From assembly GCA_018873245.2 (NCBI GenBank), contig JAEMBT020000003.1, positions 3,305,843 through 3,369,842 of the forward strand: a DNA stretch of 64,000 bases, given 5' to 3'. The first letter of the stretch is position 1, and each line of letters opens with the position of its first letter. Source of the DNA: Archegozetes longisetosus. Lineage: Eukaryota; Arthropoda; Arachnida; Sarcoptiformes; Trhypochthoniidae. The position numbers and the translations under genes were made by a program. A model generated the notes under the pieces. It did no database searches and was not told the origin of the DNA. It saw nothing but the letters and a program-made list of their open reading frames with translations. Shown here one piece after another: positions 39,565 to 52,914 of this stretch.

Positions 39565-40745
39565 TTAGTTTAGGAAAATAGACGAATGTCTAGTAGGCTT
39601 AGCAGCGATGAATCTTTTAGGTTTGACTAAACATTTTTTAGCTTGAGCTATTTTCTGACTAGTAGAGTGTGCCTCATATTTAAGTTTTCCCTCATATCCT
39701 GTTCGCATTTTCAGTATTTCTCCCATTTTCAGATTTGCCACTGACTTATGAGCGTTTGCTGTCCAAACAGATATTCGGTCTTCTTTTGAGCGAATATTGA
39801 CAACTGCTCCACATATCTCTTCTCCAAAATCATTAAATCCCTCGCCAATAAGACACAGAAGAACTTCGAGCCATATTCCATCTAAATGTGGATTACTTTG
39901 ACGATCGGGTCCTTTAGCGAACTCTAGTATCCATTTGCCACCATTCATGTTATTGATGTCTTCCCACATCGGTCTAATGCCTTCTTTGAACACGCAATAA
40001 TCACTCGGTGGTACTTAAGACGTAAAGACAGAAAACTTAAATTAACTCAAAACCCTTCAAACGATCGATAGAAAAGTTTGATTTCTTATTCAATAATCCT
40101 ATTAATGATTGATTTAATACCTAATTGTTGGACAGAAATGATGTGATGATACAAACACCAGAACTGTTGGATAGTGTGAAAAGGCTTAGAGACCTGTTGC
40201 AAGGCTTCCTCCCAGACAAGTTTGGCTCCATGATCTGCTCTCCAGAACCATAATTGCCAACGATACTTCAATGGATAGCAATTGGCCAAAGGCTTTCCTA
40301 ACGTTTGATTAAGGACTGCATTGACATAAGTAATCTCACTTTCAGATAATTCGCACGTATTAGACTCAAGCGATTCCTCTACTGACGATCCAGAACTGGG
40401 GACTTGATCTTCGATCGAGACCTCATTCGACACATCATTATCATGAATAACTGGCGACAAACTGGTCTCTGACTTGAATTTGTTTGTGGTGACAATTGAA
40501 GTAGAAATGAGTGAATTTTGATCACAAATGTTAAGTTGAAGATTTGATTGATTTCTATCTTGTATACTATAAAATGATAAAATGTTGTCTTTCGTTCTAC
40601 TCTTATTATTCATACGATAGTCTGATTCTTCTGTCATGTTGTCCTCAGACGAGATGTAAAGACACTCGAGCTCTTTCTTGACACTCGTCTCGATCAAATC
40701 CTTATCTGTTTGTGTACTTTCTGTCAGTTCTTTATCGACATTCAT
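39565..40745 (-). CDS. eIF4E: eukaryotic translation initiation factor 4E, long N-terminal form
   Basis: Binds the mRNA 5' m7G cap and recruits eIF4G for translation initiation. The model joins exon 1 (40745-40121) and exon 2 (40013-39565) across a 107-base GT-AG intron, giving 357 residues. The fold starts near residue 157 (YPLKYRWQLWFW). W178 and W225 (in PMWED, with E226) match the two cap-stacking tryptophans and the base-reading glutamate of animal eIF4E. FWCLYHH carries the eIF4G-contact tryptophan. WLEVLLCLIGE and CGAVVNIRSKEDRISVW are diagnostic; the phosphate-contact Arg is kept and the following Lys is Arg. These residues point to class I rather than 4E-HP. The first 150 residues are Ser/Glu/Asp-rich, low in complexity and far longer than the 30-40 residues usual in animals. 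The C-terminus also has a basic extension. The start is the first ATG of the open frame. Confidence 0.93.
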
Positions 40746-43700
40746 TCTTATTTTGAAGGAATTATTATTACTTATTATCTGAAAATAACCTATAATTTGA
40801 TCGATTACTCAGTTTTTGGGCCCATTCGAAGATATCTCAAAGCTGTTTGAATCGCTATTTATTCAAAAGATACTTCACGTGCATACGATTGTTGTTGTGA
40901 TTGGATTGAGCTGTACCAATTTTGCTAACAGTTTAAATTTAATGTGAACTATCAACAACGATTTGCACGTGAACTGAGTTCTATTGCTTTATGGTTTAAT
41001 CGTTTTTATGACATCAGTTGAGAGTTGAGAATTAAATTGAAATTAGGCAAATTTCTCAATGAACATTTTACAAGTAGAAAATCCATCTCACGATACATGT
41101 TTAGTATCCGTGATCCCAAAGATCAGAAATTAATTATGAAAGTGTAACTTTATGTTATTATGTAACTTAATTTATTAGCCTATTCCAATACGGGTTAAAG
41201 CTTTATAACTAATTACTGAATTAGCAATTCATACATATTCATAAAATCAATTATTTGGCAACCTTTTCATGCATATTAATTAATCTTATTTTTTGCATTT
41301 TTATTAAGCCTAAAACTTGGAGTTACATCAAATTTTTGATAAATTAGATTAGAGTGAAGACTCTTCCATTTGATTAATGGAAATTGAAGTATAAAATAAA
41401 GCAGTAAAGAACGAAAGTGGTCCACAAGGGAGAGACCTCTATCCCACTGTTTCAGGCAGTCATATGTCATAAATCAAAATTGTTCCCCAACTAAAGTTAT
41501 TCTCGCCATAAACTTGAGTGGCTATCCATCAAAATAGGCTTTTGAACGTTCGCTCAACCCTTTCTATAGAGAATAGAAAGAAGTGTTATTATCGCAAACA
41601 ATGTGTATATCATGGTTGCTGTCAATTGTCTTCTCAGCATCTCTTCAACCCCTTCTTTTGCTCTCCGTATCTTTTTTGTTCCTGAAAGCCACTACTCATT
41701 TATAACAGATATTTCATTCTTCAATCAACAGCTACTTGTTTTTTAGGTGTTTGTTGTCTAATGATTCCAACAATAAATCTTCCTTTCAATGCACTCTATA
41801 AGTGATCGATTCGTTTAAAACCATCTCAAATAATACGAACAGTTAAAGTTCTATTGTGAATGTTTTAATGCAATAAATTGATTAAACGTCACAAAATACT
41901 CAACTATCGATTAATTAGTAATGATTGAGTATAAGTAAATGCAGCGCGAGTTTGTCAATAACAAGTCCATTTTTGGTTGTTCCATCGATTAGTTCATCAA
42001 ATAATCATATCGGGTATAAGACTGCTTCGTTTTTAGTTAAATTAGTTAAGAAAGTCATAGTTTAAGGACTCTATAATCTACATTGACTCACAAGCCAACT
42101 TTACAAGTCTTAATAATATTGACTTTTATTCATTTTATCTTTTATGAGTAACTTTGCGAAAATTCTGCTTAAGTAACGAGTTATTTCTGGAGATTAAACA
42201 TTTCTAACGGTGCAAGTGATCCGACTATAGCTGAACACTAATTTTGTTGTTTATGTCCCTTATCGACAATTCTTATTGATAAAAGTTCAAAATCAGACTC
42301 TCTCTAAATCATTGACATCGTTATTCACAATTTTTTATCTAAATAACTCAGGCAAAAAAGGGTTTGAAACACTTTTACAGTTGTTTTCATAGCGAATGCC
42401 CGATATACAGATCTATTCATATGAAGAACTGAATAAATGCATTGTGCTTCAAAATCGACAGAACGTTAATCTAATAGATTAACCAAACTGCAAATATGAC
42501 AGCAATAATAATTGGAATAGAAATAAAGTTAACTTTGAGTTGATTCGGAAGATTGTGCTAAAAAATGACTGGCGTTACGACAAACATTTTTATAAATGTT
42601 TGTTAGACTAACTTTTATTATGAATAAAACATGAAATGTGCGAAAGACATATGTCGTGTTAGAGCCAACATAAGAGTAAATGTTATGTTTATATCTATGA
42701 TTTTATTACATTTTAGGCTTTTTAATGCAGACTTGATTTTGGGGGTAGTACTTTGCCATTACATTGATGCATAACACTTATGGCTAGATTGACATAAATA
42801 AAGCTTTATTCAAATCCAGAGACAGTGCATAAATTTGAGCAGTTATTGCATACATAATGTTTGAAACTCACATTACTTCAATATATGTTCACTGAACTTA
42901 GTTTCTTTATTATAAATACAACTACTAGGTTGTCCATTAAAATCTAGAAATTACACAATCAACTTTTGCATCTCCTTGAATATAACCGTTTGGTTATGCC
43001 ATTTTACCACAAATACTGCTATTCTAAAACTTTTTATTTTCATTTGCAAACATTTTGCGCATTGAGCTCCTAAGCTTTATTCATCTGAACATAGTTTTGG
43101 CAATAGTTTATTTCTTTTTCATTTGAGATATAAATAAAATCGAGTTTCGATTTGTTGTTCAAAATATGAACCAGCTCTAATCACGAGGATGATATCAATC
43201 CAAACCAACTTGTTTTCAATATATATACAAAATAGGAGAATCAGTATGAATCTGAAACTAATTTTGACTCGAAGCCTATTTCAGAATTAGTTTGAACAAT
43301 AGATGAGAATGGAAAAATCTAATTTTTAAAAAATTCAATAGTAAATGCAAATTTAAAATTTAGAATTGCAATTGTTTGAGGCAGTATAAAAAAGCTTTGT
43401 CACAACTTATTATTGCAGAAGGCGCGAGTGAGCGACAATTGACAAGTTTATCAAAGTCTTACTAACAATTACTTAAGTAACTAAAATCATCAAAACTTTC
43501 TTATAACCTAAATAAAGGAACCATTTTTGTGACATGAAGACTATTGGTTTTTGAAAAGGATGTCATATTTGAGTACAGGTATAGAAACTTAGAGATAATA
43601 GAAGATTGGTAATCCTTAATAGATTTGGCATTGGAATCTTTATAATATTACGTTGTTGAATACAGAGTTGGTTCATCTATATTTCAAGTGTAGAACTAAT

Positions 43701-46349
43701 ACTAAACCATTATTCTTATAGCTCTTAACAGACTTCCTCCTTAACACTCTCTTAAAGCCACAAACTCTACTAAAGAACATGTTTAATAGACAGAGTGGAT
43801 TCTTATTCGCATGTCAAGTCTTTCGGATTTCTTTTCTCATTAGATTGTCTATTGGGCACTTGTGCCGCATCACAGCTGATCTTTTAATGTATCTTAAAGT
43901 CTTTGCTTTCTTTCATCTCTAACTCTGAGTTGAAGAGCAAAAGAAAAATCTGTCTTATTATTATTTAACTTGAAATTCGATCAACCTATTGTATCATTGA
44001 TTTTTATCATCCATTTTAATGTGGCTACAAATCAAAGGAATAACAAGCAATAGCAAAGATACGAAAGCCTTTGTACGAAAGCAGAGCTATTGTTAGAGTT
44101 ATGAGGCACGCGATCCAAGTTTCTAATAAGCATTTTTAGCCTGAAAACATAGATATATTGAATTTAGATGGAATTTACTGCTTATTTTGGTGAATATTCC
44201 TATAAGTGTACAAGTGACATGCAATTATTAATAACTTGCAAACTATTTTTTCTATGTATTCAAGTCACACTACTGTAGTAACAAATGTCAGACGAATTTA
44301 TCTTCAATCAAATAGTAAAACTGCTTTCAATATTGAGAATAACACAATCTTATACACTACTGTATATTCAATATCGTAACAACAATCAAATTCTTCTTTC
44401 TATCGATGCACAAATTGAAAATTTCTCATTCTTTCTAACTTTTCTCTATTTTCTAAGTTTGAGTTTTTTGTTTTCGTTAGTAATTTTGAAATGCAATTTC
44501 ATTTCTGGTCCGTTGCCTTTCATGCTTTGCACAATTTCACTGTTATTTCACCTTTTTTGCCACTGATTCTAACATTACTGAACTTTTCCTATCGAGTGAA
44601 TTGTAAGTTTGGCTTTTGCTAAACTTTTTGTTGGGTAAAATCATGATCGTTACTCTTTTATTCTGAAGTTGTCAGAATTGCAATACTTTATCAGGAGAGC
44701 GAATGTTATATAAAACCTAGTCCAATCCTAACTCAATCCTATGCTTCCTATCCTAAAATTCTGCTTCACTGACTCCACGTTTTCCAATAACGCCTTTTAT
44801 AAATTGTTCAAATCGTATTTGATGTCCGATCAGTTCGAAATTATTATATTCCGATATCTTCAATAATATCAAGTGGCTTTCAGGTTATTTTTATACAATT
44901 TAGATTACTTTCTCTGGTTTCAGACCAAATAACACAAAATATATTAATCTATTTAATAATCTTCAAAGCTATCTCGAGTCAGTTAATAAGCTCTTAACTT
45001 AAGACTTCAAAATCAACATTTTCAAGCACCCACATTTGAGCATTGAATACATATTTATAGAATTGTTTAGATTGAACATAATCGACTTTTCGTAAGTTTT
45101 CATTAACGACAAAGCAATCATTCCTATAATCAAAAAATTGAGCCAATTGTTTCCTAAATTCAATCAGTTCTCAGTTGAATCTATTGGAATCTATATTAAA
45201 TTTAACGAATGATTATCCGAAAAAGAAGTTTTCATCTTGAAGCAAAAAAATTAGCACAAAATTGTTTTTATTTCCCTCTTCTTATTCGGTTGAGCGACAA
45301 ATAGCTTCTAACATTTCATGTATTTTCTCAACAATCTTATCGTTAACTTCTAATATTATTCGGTTATATTCCAGTTATTCTAAATGACACTTTTTTGCTA
45401 TAAATAAGAATCTTTTGAAAAAGTCAGAAAAAAGATAATTTCAAATAAATCTGTTACTATAATGTCATATAAGTTGTCGAGGTTTTTGTAGTTTCGGTGA
45501 GTTATAGATCCAAAGTTATACTCAGTTATAGATTAGAAAATCCTATGTTCTGAACAAGTAATAGGAATTTTTTCTTTTTGCAACTTTTATTCTTCTCCTC
45601 CATGATTCATGCCTTAGAATTAGAATATATTAGCAAATATTCAGAGGATTTATGTTATAGAATATTCTTTAAATTTTATCATCAATGACTGTCAACTCTA
45701 ACTAAGTATAAGAGAAACGTCATGTCATACAATCATCATTTGCATACATTTATTAATGACTTTGAGAGAAACTAATTTAAAAAATAACTTTTTCTATTAC
45801 TTTTGCAAAGAAATATCTGATGATTAATGCTATTTATATGCATGAGTTAATTATATTACATAGACTTGATTTCATATAATCTTACGATTTGAAATATAGA
45901 ATGATATATCTTCATAAAAATGCCAAACATAAAACAATCTTTTACTTTTATTTCTAACTTTTCGACATCAAATTGCATTTTCAATTTCTTGTACTGTATA
46001 ATATATTTAAATTATTGATAAATCTTGTCCATTCAAATTCACATCCATCTAAACTACGAAAATATGATTTCTATTGAAGAGAATAGGTGACTGAAAACTT
46101 GGTCAATACTGAATTTTCTATTAGAGTTGAAGTAAGCTTTTCTGCTATCTTGCTAGCAGAGCATAAGAGTGGAATCAATTTTTTGCAATATCTGCATCTT
46201 TTAATTATTAATTAGTGCTCACTCAGATGAAACACTAATAATGCTTCACTTCAATAATTAGTTTACTTTATGCTACAGTGTGATATATTAAAGTTTCATC
46301 TCTTCTTACTTTAATTAAAAAGATACTTGACCAACTTATTAAACTTGGC
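40746..46349. other. AT-rich non-genic DNA upstream of eIF4E
   Basis: The first few hundred bases should hold the eIF4E promoter; no clear core motif was identified. A G+C-richer patch at about 41385-41475 is open on the minus strand for 64 codons (41470-41276) and could be an upstream exon or chance. Nothing else is supportable. Confidence 0.5.
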
Positions 46350-46606
46350 TAAAGCTCAGTTTATGGCATATCAAAGCTCGGGTATAGGTGAGTCATGTGG
46401 TTACCTGAACAATATTATGCCATACCTAGCATTCTTCTTACTTTAACTAACTCAATTAAGCATGCTACCAATATAACTAATTTAGTCTAGGTTAAGTTAG
46501 ATTAAGTTAGGTCAAGTTAGACGCTATGATAGGCATAGAAGAACAATGTTGAGATAACCACATCACTCACTTATACAAACCCTGCATCAACCATAAACCG
46601 AACCAT
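46350..46606. mobile_element. fold-back inverted-repeat element
   Basis: Two imperfect arms of roughly 100 bases face each other around a short AT-rich loop. CAGTTTATGG at 46357-46366 pairs with CCATAAACCG at 46591-46600. GTGAGTCATGTGGTTA pairs with TAACCACATCACTCAC, with pairing continuing through AACAATATT/CAATGTT and ATGCC/GGCAT. The right inner arm has three 10-base units related to GTTAAGTTAG (46491-46520). There is no coding capacity, so this is a MITE or fold-back element. Exact ends are uncertain by tens of bases. Confidence 0.65.
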
Positions 46607-47049
46607 TACCTTGAACTTAATGGCAAATTGAATTAGTCGTTGAAGAACTTAAGAATTAATTCATGCTTGAAATGACGTAGAAACAAAAAAATAATGTGCG
46701 TATTTACTTAGTAGATTATTAAAAAATTAGAAATTTTTGCGAATTTCAGGCACAACAGTATATTTGGAAATGTAAAAGTATAAAATATTTTAGTTTCAAG
46801 CGTTCATATCAAATCAAAATAGTTCTATAGATGATGAAACAAGATACGTGTCAACTAAACTTTTGCTGAATGTTTCGAAATATGCGACTTTCATGTTTAT
46901 TATAAAGTGCAATATACAAGCAATTTGTTTACCATATACTACATATGTGTTCACTCATCACTTTGTATTTGAAGGAAAGTGGTCAAATTTTCCATTAGTT
47001 TTAATAAACTGAAAAACACAGATAAGAGCTGAAGGCTTACTTTCTTTAG
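46607..47049. other. spacer between two elements
   Basis: AT-rich, nothing recognised. The last eight bases before the next element (TTCTTTAG) may be its target-site repeat. Confidence 0.55.
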
Positions 47050-47904
47050 TAGTGAAGAGCATTCATCTCAAATCTTGAGCTTCAAGCTCGAGCTTCTATA
47101 AGCGCAGCTCTGAATTCTTGATCTTTGAGATGCGTTTCTCAGCTTATGTTAAAATTCAAAATAATCAGCAGCCGTTCTTAAAATAAGTATTTATTTCAAG
47201 TTATGATCAGCTATTTGTGCAAATAATGCATTCATTTTGATCATAAAATTTGAAGAACCAATTCAAACATGTTGAACTCAGTTTGAGACAAGTTTCAGAC
47301 AAATTATGATTTATTTTGATATGTTGAAGCACATTACTCCAAGCTTTAATGCTAAAATGTGTCTCATTTTCTGTACATTTTCAATTTCAATGCCTTATCT
47401 TTTAATTTAATAAAGAAATCATTTCTATTCCACTTTTGAGTTCTGAGAGCACTGAGACGTCACGTTCAGTATGACTTATCAATAATTGTGTCTTATTGCA
47501 TTTCACTTTCTTGCGAACACATTTTGATAACAGTTTCGAATAATAATCGTTTTTATTTTTGAATAAGTTTCAAAAATTATTTGAGATAACCTTATTTTCA
47601 AGCGCTAAGAGATTTAAGCAACTAATATAAATAACATAACTTTTAAGGCCTAACGCACTACTTATCTCCTAATTATCTCCTTAAATAAACAATTATTGCA
47701 TTAGATTTCATTTTAAAATGAATTCTTTTTGAAAGCATATGAGAATCAATTCAATATTGATTACTATTTTACTTTATTTTGAGCTTGAAATGAGTTCAAC
47801 TTCAAGCTAAACAGCTTGAGCTTGAGTTTGAGCTTGAACTGCGCTTCATCAGAGCTTGAGCTTGAAGCCTGGCGCAGCTCACAGCTAGCTTGTGCTCTTC
47901 ACTA
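47050..47904. mobile_element. non-autonomous DNA transposon with hAT-like ends
   Basis: TAGTGAAGAGCA at 47050-47061 is exactly inverted at 47893-47904. Inside both ends are arrays of AGCTTGAG/CTCAAGCT motifs (47075-47125 and 47800-47885), a subterminal-repeat arrangement common in hAT elements. The flanks TTCTTTAG (47042-47049) and TTCATAAG (47905-47912) match at 6 of 8 positions, as expected for a decayed 8-bp target duplication, the hAT length, with T at position 2 and A at position 7. The interior of about 700 bases has no transposase frame, so it is a deletion derivative. hAT membership is inference from end sequence and duplication length. Confidence 0.72.
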
Positions 47905-48981
<1,077 letters not shown>

Positions 48982-49105
48982 ACTCAGGCATAAGCTTCTT
49001 ATAAATATATAGATACTTTTTTCACCATCTTATCAATTCGATGAGACATGAAAGCACTTATTTTTCTAGATTTACTTCAACGCAATTGTTATCCCAATTA
49101 TTATG

Positions 49106-49115
49106 AATAAATAAA
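49106..49115 (+). promoter_or_regulatory. poly(A) signals of Rab6
   Basis: Two overlapping AATAAA hexamers (49106-49111 and 49110-49115) lie about 125 bases past the stop, the first canonical signals downstream of the gene. Confidence 0.65.
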
Positions 49116-52100
49116 TTATTTTAATATAACTTCGTCTAACTTGGAACTGAACAAGTTAGTTGAAATGCTTTTCTTGTTTGATTGATTTGGATTTGATCCA
49201 TTAATTTGTTGATTGACTCAAAAAGTGACTGTTAGATGGAAAACATGACAATTGTTTTTACTTTTGGAAACTTGATTACAAGTTAGAGTTGGAGCTAACA
49301 TGTCATTCACATTTACTGTTAGTCACTGTAATCAATGCTTTTCCAGTTAGACATCAGTTAGTCCTTAGAATCAGATCGACTGCTCTTTCTATTTTACTGA
49401 GCATTTCTCTTCAGCTTATTTTTCATTACTCTTTTCCAACTTAAACAAGTATTGATTTAACTGCTCTTCTACTTCAAGCTTTTCTTACTTTAAATTCAAT
49501 TTATTTTCTTCGATTCAATTCTAACGTCTCTTTTATAAGTTGATAAACTCACAAATTAATCCCAATTTAGACACTGAATCATTCATTTCATCAGTCATTA
49601 TTCAAATCAATTAGTCGTTTACTTTTAAGATTCCATCTGCATAAACATTTTGGCGTTTTTCATATATATATAACATGAGCATGTCCCCAATTTGTATTTT
49701 GACCCAACCTATTATCACGCTGTAGAGCCAGGAGTACCTATTCGTGTCCAACAATCTTATCTCAATTTTAACTAACTTTCTGTCCAATTATTTAATGCTT
49801 TGTTGTTGATGTGCGATAAAGGAATTGAGTTACGTTTTATTGGATAATCTCTGTACTTGGGGCCACTTTCTGAGCGTAGCCTTAATTTAATTGACGTTGA
49901 AATTGAATTATATATCACTTGTAAAGTGTAAAATTGGATATACGCTTAATTATGTTAAAGTGTAGATTGAATTATTTCAGAACAATCATTATCTACTAGA
50001 ATGAACAGAAAGCATACATCAAACTTGTTCCAGATTTCATTTTCATTTTATAGCCCCAGTCCTCGAAAAATGCGAGAACTGCTTATATACGAAGAATACA
50101 AATTCAGTTGTTTGACTGCCATCTGTTTAGTTTAATGAAACGCAGCTGTACTTAATGATTAAGTACAACCATTTCAAGTATCACATAATACAATAGATTT
50201 TTGAGCAAAAATCAAATATAGATCATATAGACTGAAAAACAGAAACTTTTTGCTCAGGAAAACTATTAAGCGTCACCACTGGTGGCATTGCTTCATGTAG
50301 TGATACACTGGAAATGTGAAATCTATCAGTTTCTACGATGAGTCTTCATCTCTCGAAACTATCTTTCTGAGGGTCTCTCTCCTTCTCCTTCTCTTTTTCA
50401 CTCACCAATGCTTTATAGTCTCCATTAGGAGATTATATTTCCGGTTTGAAAAAAAGTTTCCACAACTTTGACCACGAACAGAGCGTCGATATAATAGCGG
50501 TAATGTCTGTGCAATGCTCTAATATTCTACCGGTTCTGGGGGAATGTATCATATCATAGAAATAATACATAGAAATAATATATAGAAATATAAGCAATAT
50601 AACAAGTATAACAAGTCTAGTAGAGAACAGAATATCGTAAAAGCAGAATTTGTTTGATAGTGTGCGCAGTGAACCGGTGAATACCTCTCTGATCGTAGTC
50701 TTAATTCACTTTTGTTTGATTCTCTTTTTATTTGTGCCTTTAGACAAGTTTTGGCGCCACTCTAATCTGATGCTGATCCACCACAACACAGGTATAAAAT
50801 TACGCATCAATACATTTACTTTGGGTTTGCGGTCAAATCATATAAAAAGAAATCGATAAATCAAATTAAATATTGCCTCAAATGTTAGTAATGTATAGCA
50901 TTATGTAATTCATGTTTGTGTGCATGATATCTATGCACGCAATTCACCGAAAAAAGGCTTCAGTCTTTGGCTTACGTTTAGATAATCATCATATAAGAGA
51001 ATAAGTGATGAGACAAATTAGATTACTGTCTGTTTTAGGGATTACTTCGTATTCTTCGTCTTAGTTAATATCGATCTTTAGGAAGTCATTAGCATTGCAG
51101 TTTGCCTTAAGTTAGATCAGATCTAACTCTGATATAACTCTTTCATATCTTAGAAGAACTTCATCTAAAGCTTAGACATAGATATATTTGAAGCAAAAAT
51201 TAGCTTAATTATAATAATTAGGCGTTATGGCAATTATCCATTGTTATCGCATTCTTGTATGCAGACATAAGTTATGGCAGCAATAAATCAGATCATCAAG
51301 TCGATTGAGATGCATAAGATTCAAGTAGAAAAGCTTGATATATGAAGATGGTATGCAGAACATTATGAAGTTTTCACTGTTTAATCAATTGCTACAGTTT
51401 TGAGTGAAGGCTCACAATGAATGGCGAAACCGAAGCACAAATAAAATCAAATGTCACAAGGGATAAGACTTAGGATAAGACTTAGACTGAGAGTAGAGGG
51501 AAATGTAGCAAAAAGAGCAGTAGCAATGAGGAAGGGGAACAAGAAAACTAATGCCTTTAGTTACTCAGAGCAGCTAATGTTAAATAAAAAACGCTAAAGT
51601 AAAAGATGGCTAATCAAATGCATCACTTCCATCCGGCACTCACATCAACCAGACTTCTTCTCTCCTTTTAGTACAAGTGGCTTTTTAGTGGCTCATTCCT
51701 CAAGAGTTTTGCTGATTAAAACTTCTCCAGAACTACCAAAATCAGTCGAATGATGATTCAAAGAAACGCTGATCATCGCTCTATTCTATTATTTTCTTAA
51801 TACTTTTCTTTTTATATCTATTTTTTCTTAGTGTTTGGTTTCTTTTGTTCGCTTGGCGATATTTACTCAATAGACTATCTCTTGTTTGGCCCAATTGGAG
51901 AATATACTCTTAACTTTAACTCAATTTTCATTAATAGTATTTTTTAGACTCTACTTTCAAATTTGCACTCATCCACTTCTACCCAATTACGATTTACAGA
52001 ATAGTTCACTACTTTCCAAGAGCTTTCTCTTCCATCAACTCATTTAGTGGTATTAAAAATAGACACATAATTAGATCGACTTTTGATAAGCTGGTGAAAT

Positions 52101-52687
52101 GTAATTTACTTCTAATATGTCGGGCGATATGTGGCCAAACAATCTCTAAGATAGAAAAAGTTAGAGTAAAGCTTATAATTGATGATTTGCTTTCTTTTCT
52201 TATCATTTCGAGATAGAAAGAGTAGCAAAATCACAAATAAAATTATATTGCGACAAAGTAGTAAAGCTATCCCCGAGAAAAGCGAGCTATTCATTACCAG
52301 ATATAAGTTTAGATAATAGTCACTACTTTTGCCATCTATTCATTAGAGACCAGATTCAATATAAGGTAATGGATTGGACCCTAAAAAGGAGGAAAATGAG
52401 AAAAACGCCAGCTTTGATAAGAAACAAGTTGATAAAAAAACACCACTATAATCATCGCTTCTGGATTTCTTTCCCATCAAATGTTACTTTAATGAGATAA
52501 CATTCATTTCAGATCCCTTTCATTTGTTAGACATAATTAATTCATTTTTTTTCTCCTTATCTTTACTCAAAGAGTTCATCGATTCTGTTTTCGTCTTGTC
52601 AAACGGAATCTGTTTACTTCAACTCCTGCTTATAGCATCTCAATGGTCAGTCTTGAAAAGCTAGTTTTTAGTAAATTGATCTATTTG
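49116..52687. other. non-genic DNA with coding-like patches
   Basis: No gene model could be built. Patches at about 49685-49765, 50054-50135 and 50744-50791 have higher G+C and protein-like translations. Some are open in several frames, so none is called as a gene. Confidence 0.45.
50555..50593. repeat. 13-bp tandem repeat, three units
   Basis: CATAGAAATAATA occurs twice in a row, followed by a third diverged unit (TATAGAAATATAA). Confidence 0.85.
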
Positions 52688-52914
52688 CACACTCGAAAAC
52701 TGAATAATCGTTGATAGCAACTAGACCTTGTGATGGTATGCTTTGCGCCATAATATAATATACTCAGATATTGAAGAACTTATGAAATGTTCAATATAGT
52801 AATCAAAATAAGTTGCAAATCAAATCTGGCAACAAATTGACGCGCATCGCAGGGGGTTCACATACAACAGTCTTTACTTGTTACTATCGAAGATTATTAA
52901 GCTTCCGAGAGTAC
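52688..52914 (-). mobile_element. small inverted-repeat element, family A, copy 2
   Basis: About 227 bases. The left end CACACTCGAAAACTGAATAA then TCGTTGATAGCAAC is mirrored at the right by GTTACTATCGAAGATTATTA then AGCTTCCGAGAGTAC. The interior shares the GTAATCAAAATAAGTTGCAA and CTGGCAACAAATTGACGCG blocks with copy 1 in the same orientation. ATCTATTT before the left end and ATCTTTTA after the right end match at 6 of 8 bases, a possible decayed 8-bp duplication. No coding capacity. Confidence 0.75.

Noticed and set aside
44285..44566. Plus-strand frame of 93 codons ending in a hydrophobic stretch
   Set aside because: The hydrophobicity comes from T-rich sequence; there is no family resemblance and no splice context.
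47050..47904. AGCTTGAG arrays as a coding leucine-rich or coiled region
   Set aside because: Frames are interrupted, and the arrays sit symmetrically at both ends in inverted orientation, as transposon subterminal repeats do.
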